DNA from: Chloroflexota bacterium
GTDB lineage: Bacteria; Chloroflexota; Limnocylindria; Limnocylindrales; CSP1-4
Assembly (NCBI GenBank): GCA_017882025.1
Contig: JADGQG010000074.1
Location: 1 to 8,927, forward strand
Length of the DNA stretch: 8,927 bases
Direction: 5' to 3'
Shown: positions 6,425 through 8,927 of the stretch, piece by piece
How the letters are laid out: the number at the start of each line of letters is the position of its first letter
Numbering within the stretch: position 1 is the stretch's first letter
The notes under the pieces: model-generated
Databases searched by the model: none
What the model was told of the DNA's origin: nothing
The model's input: only the letters and a program-made list of their open reading frames with translations
Made by a program: the position numbers and the translations under genes

Positions 6425-6430
6425 TACGGT
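6425..6430 (+). promoter_or_regulatory. Candidate -10 box (TACGGT) of the rhomboid gene, leaderless type
   Basis: CTGCTACGGT ends 7 nt before the rhomboid ATG at 6438, and TACGGT fits TAnnnT. Spacing and the CTGC prefix match the boxes before the SRAP and PfkB-like genes. The 7 nt that follow (CACGTCG) contain no ribosome binding site. Confidence 0.5.
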
Positions 6431-6437
6431 CACGTCG

Positions 6438-7688
6438 ATGAGCGGACCGACGACAAGCGACCCGGGCGTCGCGGGACCCCTCGACCGCGGGACGGCGGAG
6501 GCGCTCCTCGCCCGCGCGGACGTGCTGTTGGCGGCCAGCGAGTTCGATGCCGCGCGCGCGCACTACGCTCGCCTCGTGGGCTTCCCGGACCCGGCGATCA
6601 CCGGGGCCGCGCTGCTCGGGACGGGCGAGGCGCTCTACCGGCTGGACGACGAGGCCGGCGCGCTGTGGAGCTGGGAGCAGGTGACGCGCCTGCCGGAGAA
6701 CCCATCCGGCTACGCCGCCTGGCGCCAGGTCGCCGCGGCCCGCGTCCGCGCGGGCACGCTCCGGACCGCATTCCAGGCCTACAAGGAGGCCGAGCGGCGG
6801 GCGCCGGCCCAGGATCGGGCGGAGATCGCGTCGCGGCTCGGCTGGCTCAGCAAGGAGCTGGGCGACACGCACGGCGCCGGCCGATACTTCGCGCGGAGTC
6901 GCGGCCGCGAGCGGACGCCGATCGTGAGCTACGCGATCCTCGGCGTCACCGTGGTTGTCTCGTTCCTGGCGTTGCAACCCGAGGGCAGGGACCTGCTGAA
7001 CCTGCTCGAGCTGGACAAAGGCCTTGGGAACGGCGAGTGGTGGCGGCTCCTCAGCCCCGTGCTGGTCCACGGAAGCCTCCTCCACCTCGGGTTCAACATG
7101 TACTTCCTGTACCTCGTGGGGCCGCTCGTGGAGCAGGTCTACGGCTCCGCCCGCTTCCTGCTGCTGTACGTGCTGACCGCTGCCACGGCGTCGCTGGCGA
7201 GCTTCCTGCTGGGGCCGGGCCCCAGCGTCGGCGCGTCGGGTGCGCTCTTCGGCTTGTGCGGCGTCCTGCTGGTTGGGCGAGCGCTGCATCGCCCGGCGCT
7301 CCAGGGGCAGCAGCGCGCGATCATGAGCCAGATCGGCTTCCTCGTCGTGATCAACCTCGTGCTCGGCTTCGGGCTCAATACGTTCGGCGGCAATGTCGAC
7401 AACTTCGCCCATCTCGGCGGCCTTGCCGGCGGGCTCTGGCTCGGACTGCTGATCCCGCCGATTGGCGCCCGGGAGCTCCCGATCCTGGGCCACCGGCCCG
7501 GCGGCGGGATGCCGGGCTCCCGGACGGCTCAGGCCGATGCCTCCGTTCGGACGGAAGACCCGGGGGCTTACCGCGCCAGCGTCGTCGCGGGCACGGGCGG
7601 GCTTGCCCTGTCCCTGATGCGCTGGGCGGGCGTCGGTGCACTCATCCTCGTCGTCCTCGCGGGGGTTGTGCTGGGCGCCGGGAAGTAG
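6438..7688 (+). CDS. Rhomboid intramembrane serine protease with N-terminal TPR-like domain
   Basis: This 416-residue protein has three parts. Residues about 15-145 are Ala-rich paired helices of tetratricopeptide type, probably cytoplasmic and used for partner binding. A six-helix rhomboid core follows: helix 1 about 162-180, the WWRLL loop motif at 201-205, H216-L-G-F-N220 in helix 2 (the family's HxxxN oxyanion pair), the catalytic Ser267 in GASGALFG in helix 4, and the catalytic His325 in FAHLGGLAGG in helix 6. So the Ser-His dyad and oxyanion residues are all present, predicting an active enzyme that cuts transmembrane helices of substrates. A Pro/Gly-rich linker leads to a seventh helix (about 393-415), giving a 6+1 layout. 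It is apparently monocistronic. The substrate is unknown; the single-pass anti-sigma-like protein in this window would be the right topology, but nothing links them directly. Confidence 0.95.
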   Translation: MSGPTTSDPGVAGPLDRGTAEALLARADVLLAASEFDAARAHYARLVGFPDPAITGAALLGTGEALYRLDDEAGALWSWEQVTRLPENPSGYAAWRQVAAARVRAGTLRTAFQAYKEAERRAPAQDRAEIASRLGWLSKELGDTHGAGRYFARSRGRERTPIVSYAILGVTVVVSFLALQPEGRDLLNLLELDKGLGNGEWWRLLSPVLVHGSLLHLGFNMYFLYLVGPLVEQVYGSARFLLLYVLTAATASLASFLLGPGPSVGASGALFGLCGVLLVGRALHRPALQGQQRAIMSQIGFLVVINLVLGFGLNTFGGNVDNFAHLGGLAGGLWLGLLIPPIGARELPILGHRPGGGMPGSRTAQADASVRTEDPGAYRASVVAGTGGLALSLMRWAGVGALILVVLAGVVLGAGK

Positions 7689-7690
7689 CT

Positions 7691-7720
7691 ATGGCGCCGG
7701 GCGCCCGCCCGGGCGCCCAT
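7691..7720 (+). terminator. GC-rich imperfect hairpin after the rhomboid gene, possible terminator
   Basis: From 3 nt after the rhomboid stop, ATGG...CCAT ends (7691-7694 and 7717-7720) enclose CGCC/GGCG and GGG/CCC pairings with small bulges and a short loop, making a strong GC stem. No U-run follows. It is a plausible 3'-end structure in a high-GC genome but not a canonical intrinsic terminator. Confidence 0.3.
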
Positions 7721-7722
7721 GT

Positions 7723-7779
7723 CCTTGACACTCCAACCGGCGCGACCCCCGACCGGGGCGGGGTGTCTTCGTGTCAAGG
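7723..7779. promoter_or_regulatory. Perfect 9-bp inverted repeat (CCTTGACAC / GTGTCAAGG) upstream of the Ada-AlkA gene
   Basis: CCTTGACAC (7723-7731) and its exact reverse complement GTGTCAAGG (7771-7779) flank 39 nt that contain a further CCCC-GACC-GGGG hairpin (7747-7758) and a second GTGTC (7763-7767, one base of overlap with the G-run). Each arm carries TTGACA, a sigma-70 -35 consensus, facing inward from both ends. No matching TATAAT-like -10 was found 16-18 bp downstream of either. It may be an operator, a bidirectional terminator stem, or a pair of -35 elements. Confidence 0.45.
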
Positions 7780-7853
7780 TCGCCTCGCGACGGCCGCGGT
7801 GCCGTCACCGCGCCCCGGTGCGTCGCAGCGGTCTGCTGCCGCCATGTCCGAAT

Positions 7854-7867
7854 CCCGCGAGCGCGGG
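7854..7867. promoter_or_regulatory. Palindrome CCCGCG-AG-CGCGGG just upstream of the Ada-AlkA start
   Basis: Two perfect 6-bp arms (7854-7859 and 7862-7867) surround a 2-nt centre, 27 bp before the chosen ATG at 7895. The position suits an operator or a 5'-UTR hairpin. If the upstream ATG at 7844 were the real start, it would instead be coding. It resembles no Ada box that I know. Confidence 0.3.
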
Positions 7868-7894
7868 TGCGCCCGAGGTGCGATCCTCCGGCCC

Positions 7895-8927
7895 ATGACC
7901 GTTCCCCGAAACTTCGAGCACCGCTACCGCGCCGTCGCCAGCCGCGACCCCCGGTTCGACGGGTACTTCTTCCTGGGGGTCACCTCTACGGGCATCTACT
8001 GCCGCCCGAGCTGCCCGGCGCGCACGCCCCGCCGCGAGCACGTCCGCTTCTACCCGACGGCCGCGGCGGCCCAGGCGGCCGGCTTCCGGGCGTGCAAGCG
8101 CTGCATCCCGGGCGCCGTGCCCGGCTCACCGGAATGGGATGTCCGCGGCGACGTCGCCGGCCGGGCGATGCGCCTGATCGCGGACGGGGTCGTGGAGCGC
8201 GATGGCGTGCCGGGCCTTGCGGGTCGGCTCGGCTACGGGGAGCGGCAGCTCCGGCGGATCCTGCTGGCCGACCTCGGTGCCGCAGCGCTCGCGCTGGCCC
8301 GGGCCCAGCGCACCCACGTCGCCAGGCTGCTCCTGGAGACGACGGGCCTGCCGGTCACGGAGATCGCGTTCGCGGCCGGGTTCGCGTCCCTTCGCCAGTT
8401 CAATGCCACGGTTCGCGAGGTGTTCGACGCGAGCCCGACCGTGCTCCGCGAGCGTCGCCGGCGCGGCAACGAGCCGCACGTCCCGAACCGGATGGAGATT
8501 CGGCTGGCCCGCCGGGCGCCGTTCGACTTTCGCTCGCTGCTCGCGTTCCTGGGGCTGCGTGCGATCCCCGGCGTCGAGGAGGTCGTCCGCGACACATACC
8601 GGCGGAGCCTCCGGTTGCCCCACGGGCCCGCGGTCGTCGAGGTCGCCGACGACGGGACGGCGGTCCGCTGCCGCCTGGCGCTGACCGACCCGCGGGACCT
8701 GGGGCCGGCGGTTGCCCGCGTGCGCAGGTTGCTGGACCTCGACGCCGACCCCGTCGCCGTGGATGACGTGCTGGGCCGCGACCCCGTGCTCGGGCGACTG
8801 GTCCGGGCCACGCCCGGGCGGAGGGCGCCCGGTGCGGTCGACGGTGCGGAGCTCGCGATCCGGGCGGTGCTGGGCCAGCAGGTCTCGGTCGTCGCCGCGC
8901 GCACCATCGCCGGGCGACTCACGGCCG
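7895..8927 (+). CDS. Ada-AraC-AlkA fusion: methyl-phosphotriester sensor/activator and 3-methyladenine DNA glycosylase (3' end outside window)
   Basis: The frame is open to the window end (344 codons seen). Residues 1-75 are an Ada zinc domain with C36, C40, C67 and C70 (GIYCRPSC...RACKRC); C36 matches the E. coli Ada cysteine that takes methyl groups from phosphotriesters, converting it to an activator. Residues about 82-190 are an AraC-type double helix-turn-helix (second part ETTGLPVTEIAFAAGFASLRQF). From about 200 an AlkA N-terminal domain (MEIRLARRAPFDF) begins, and AIRAVLGQQVSVVAARTI at about 322-339 opens the HhH-GPD glycosylase domain; its catalytic Asp is beyond the edge. The glycosylase replaces the methyltransferase half of classic Ada, a fusion known in mycobacteria. 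The ATG at 7895 fits homologue length; an in-frame ATG at 7844 is an alternative. Self-activation under alkylation stress is expected from the family. Confidence 0.93.
   Translation, partial: MTVPRNFEHRYRAVASRDPRFDGYFFLGVTSTGIYCRPSCPARTPRREHVRFYPTAAAAQAAGFRACKRCIPGAVPGSPEWDVRGDVAGRAMRLIADGVVERDGVPGLAGRLGYGERQLRRILLADLGAAALALARAQRTHVARLLLETTGLPVTEIAFAAGFASLRQFNATVREVFDASPTVLRERRRRGNEPHVPNRMEIRLARRAPFDFRSLLAFLGLRAIPGVEEVVRDTYRRSLRLPHGPAVVEVADDGTAVRCRLALTDPRDLGPAVARVRRLLDLDADPVAVDDVLGRDPVLGRLVRATPGRRAPGAVDGAELAIRAVLGQQVSVVAARTIAGRLTA

Noticed and set aside
6027..7493. 488-residue minus-strand open frame covering most of the rhomboid gene and the start of SRAP
   Set aside because: The plus strand encodes an intact rhomboid and the other minus frame encodes intact SRAP; the translation here is low-complexity with no domain.
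37..7910. The M16 gene and the Ada-AlkA gene begin with nearly the same bases (ATGACCGTTCCC, both proteins MTVP)
   Set aside because: The similarity stops after about 12 bases and the proteins are unrelated; coincidence of preferred codons.
7771..8766. 331-residue plus-strand open frame over the Ada-AlkA region
   Set aside because: The translation is Arg/Pro/Gly-rich. The frame beginning at 7895 gives the Ada cysteines, AraC helices and AlkA motifs and simply runs off the window end.
1..8927. Mobile elements, tRNA/rRNA genes, CRISPR arrays, riboswitches
   Set aside because: No transposase, integrase, spaced repeat array, cloverleaf-like or rRNA-like sequence was seen; base composition looks even throughout and no gene-free stretch exceeds about 210 bp.

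Overview
The window is very GC-rich, with G or C at most third codon positions, tight gene packing and few intergenic gaps. This composition, together with an ECF sigma/anti-sigma operon, a TPR-rhomboid fusion and an Ada-AlkA fusion, fits a high-GC Chloroflexota (Limnocylindria-like) or an Actinomycetota chromosome. The taxon is an inference from style; no marker gene is present. I see no rRNA, tRNA, CRISPR array, insertion sequence or phage gene.

Layout. (1) 37-2750, plus strand: two overlapping M16 zinc-peptidase genes. The first carries the catalytic HxxEH motif and the second has lost it but keeps the Arg/Tyr substrate-binding motif, so they look like the two halves of one heterodimeric peptidase. 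(2) 2795-4870, plus strand: an apparent three-gene regulatory operon behind an ECF-type promoter. It encodes a small secreted low-complexity protein of unknown function, an ECF sigma factor starting at a GTG, and a single-pass membrane anti-sigma-like protein with a Pro/Ser/Thr/Glu-rich outer tail. Sigma and anti-sigma genes overlap by one base. The promoter form suggests the operon may be read by its own sigma factor. (3) 4921-5625, plus strand: a short PfkB/ribokinase-like protein that lacks the GAGD catalytic motif. (4) 5656-6381, minus strand: an SRAP (YedK/HMCES-type) abasic-site shielding protein with its active-site residues intact, convergent with the previous gene. (5) 6438-7688, plus strand: a rhomboid intramembrane protease with an N-terminal TPR-like domain and an extra C-terminal membrane helix, divergent from SRAP across only 56 bp. 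(6) 7895 to the window end, plus strand: an Ada-AraC-AlkA fusion (methyl-phosphotriester sensor plus 3-methyladenine glycosylase), cut off by the window edge.

Themes. One is envelope-facing proteolysis and signalling: the M16 pair, the ECF/anti-sigma/secreted protein operon, and a rhomboid that could in principle cut a membrane protein. The other is base-damage repair: AlkA makes abasic sites and SRAP caps them. A less obvious pattern is that three genes (PfkB-like, SRAP, rhomboid) share a CTGCTAnnnT box ending 6-7 nt before the ATG, which suggests leaderless transcripts. The best candidate for something undescribed is the ECF operon with its small secreted first gene.
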